The notes beneath the pieces were generated by a model. It made no database searches, was not told the DNA's origin, and saw only the letters and a program-made list of their open reading frames with translations. Shown one piece after another: positions 63,269 to 64,000 of a stretch of DNA of 64,000 nt. The translations under genes and the position numbers were made by a program. Origin of the DNA: Paucibacter sp. TC2R-5 (GTDB lineage Bacteria; Pseudomonadota; Gammaproteobacteria; Burkholderiales; Burkholderiaceae_C); NCBI RefSeq assembly GCF_025717605.1, contig NZ_JAJIRQ010000002.1, forward strand, positions 391,884 through 455,883, in the 5' to 3' direction. Numbering within the stretch: position 1 is the first letter of the stretch; the number at the start of each line of letters is the position of its first letter.

Positions 63269-64000
63269 TCAGAAAGCGGGCCCAAGCAGCAGATAGAAGC
63301 TGCTCGGCCCATTGAAGGCGCGGCCATAGCCAAAATAGAGCGGGCCGACAAAGGTATCCGTGCCGACGAAAACAGACGCCGACCGCTTCCAAGCATCCGA
63401 ATTGCTTTGAATCATGGGGCTGCCGATGCGCCCCATTTCAAGCGACAGGCCGCCATACAGCCCCTCCAGCAACTTGCCCTGAGAGAGGCGGCGGTAATAC
63501 ATCAGACGGCCCAGCGTCATTTCTTGACCCAAGAGCTGGCTGGGGGCGTAACCGGACAAACGCAAGAACCCGCCCAGCTTCAAGCTGTCATAGCCGGGAA
63601 TCCGCTCGCCGCTCAACTTGCCGCCGCCATACAAGCCAAGGTTGAAAGTGTCCTCTCCGAAGGAGTACGCCGCAATGACGCTGCTCTCCCATTTCGAGTA
63701 CGCAAAGTCGGCGCCGAGACTGGGATTGGAGTTGTACAGATTGGCGCGAAAATGCCAGCCATTGCGCGGAAACAGCACGCTGTCCAAGCGGTCCATGACC
63801 AAACTGGCCTGTACGCCGCCGGTCTTCACACGGCTGGGCTTAGGGCCCAGCAAATCATCGCCGGTATCGAGATCTTGCCGCAGGCGGCCGCTCACCATAC
63901 CCAGTCTGAACGTCCCGTACTGGTAAAAATTACGCCCGATGTCGAGGCCGACCTGCCCCGAAACGAGCGAATAAATGGCCCGTTTACGGTCGCCCTCGTA
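63269..64000 (-). CDS. Outer-membrane barrel end of a patatin/Omp85-type protein, partial
   Basis: The frame is open to the right window edge, so only the last 243 codons are seen. They form the C-terminal beta-barrel of an Omp85-like surface antigen. Strands alternate polar and aromatic residues, with DSVLFPRNGWHFRANLY, DTFVGPLYFGYGRAF and the terminal Phe of LLLGPAF. This C-terminus is common in patatin-like phospholipases of the type Vd secretion group. The patatin half would lie outside the window, so that is inferred. Confidence 0.75.
   Translation of the reverse strand, partial: YEGDRKRAIYSLVSGQVGLDIGRNFYQYGTFRLGMVSGRLRQDLDTGDDLLGPKPSRVKTGGVQASLVMDRLDSVLFPRNGWHFRANLYNSNPSLGADFAYSKWESSVIAAYSFGEDTFNLGLYGGGKLSGERIPGYDSLKLGGFLRLSGYAPSQLLGQEMTLGRLMYYRRLSQGKLLEGLYGGLSLEMGRIGSPMIQSNSDAWKRSASVFVGTDTFVGPLYFGYGRAFNGPSSFYLLLGPAF

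Overview
The window is a 64 kb, high-GC, densely coding stretch of a bacterial chromosome. Gene content and protein style point to Betaproteobacteria, order Burkholderiales, probably the Roseateles/Paucibacter/Rubrivivax neighbourhood; this is inferred from product families, not from a marker gene. Pointers include a periplasmic 3-hydroxybutyrate-oligomer hydrolase, ubiA/ubiC, an OxyR with Cys199/Cys208, a Liv-type transporter and a Dps protein. I see no rRNA, tRNA, transposase, prophage or CRISPR array. About 58 protein genes cover nearly everything, and only one gene-free stretch exceeds 300 bases (34925-35349).

Layout. 1-456: 3' end of an agmatinase-type ureohydrolase. 574-6054: FIST sensor, multi-PAS hybrid kinase and REC-HD-GYP phosphodiesterase, apparently one operon. 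6065-9264 (minus): hydrolase, aromatic/aspartate aminotransferase, queA. 9398-10219: DksA-like zinc-finger protein and a small conserved protein. 11152-13239: recG. 13323-21101 (minus): U32 peptidase-family tRNA hydroxylation protein, di-haem peroxidase lipoprotein, a small ABC system, two secreted cyclophilins, panC, panB. 21264-26398: oxyR, a TPR-GAF histidine kinase, a DUF1203 protein, an AraC/Ogt fusion. 26523-30315: envelope and secreted proteins, including one built of four cysteine-rich repeats. 30431-33163: TPR-GAF-GGDEF diguanylate cyclase. 33239-35165 (minus): secreted zinc metalloprotease preceded by a c-di-GMP-I (GEMM) riboswitch. 35350: dps, followed by a partial duplicate of its own 3' end. 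35966-43066 (minus): CHASE hybrid kinase, tandem GNAT protein, S9 peptidase. 43223-52608: prfC and mixed metabolic, secreted and regulatory genes. 52853-57551: livG-F-J-H-M-type operon. 57560-64000: CheY-like regulator, ubiA, Gfo/Idh oxidoreductase, ubiC, proC, lipoproteins, and the barrel domain of a patatin/Omp85 protein cut by the window end.

How it fits together. The strongest theme is cyclic di-GMP. One window carries a synthase (GGDEF with an intact I-site), a degradation enzyme (HD-GYP behind a FIST/PAS phosphorelay) and an RNA receptor for the nucleotide in front of a secreted protease. A second theme is oxidative stress: OxyR, Dps with an OxyR-like site, a di-haem peroxidase and an alkyltransferase. 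Two dispersed palindromic elements (46101-46270 and 52631-52735) are intergenic, and the first supplies the stop codon of the gene it abuts.
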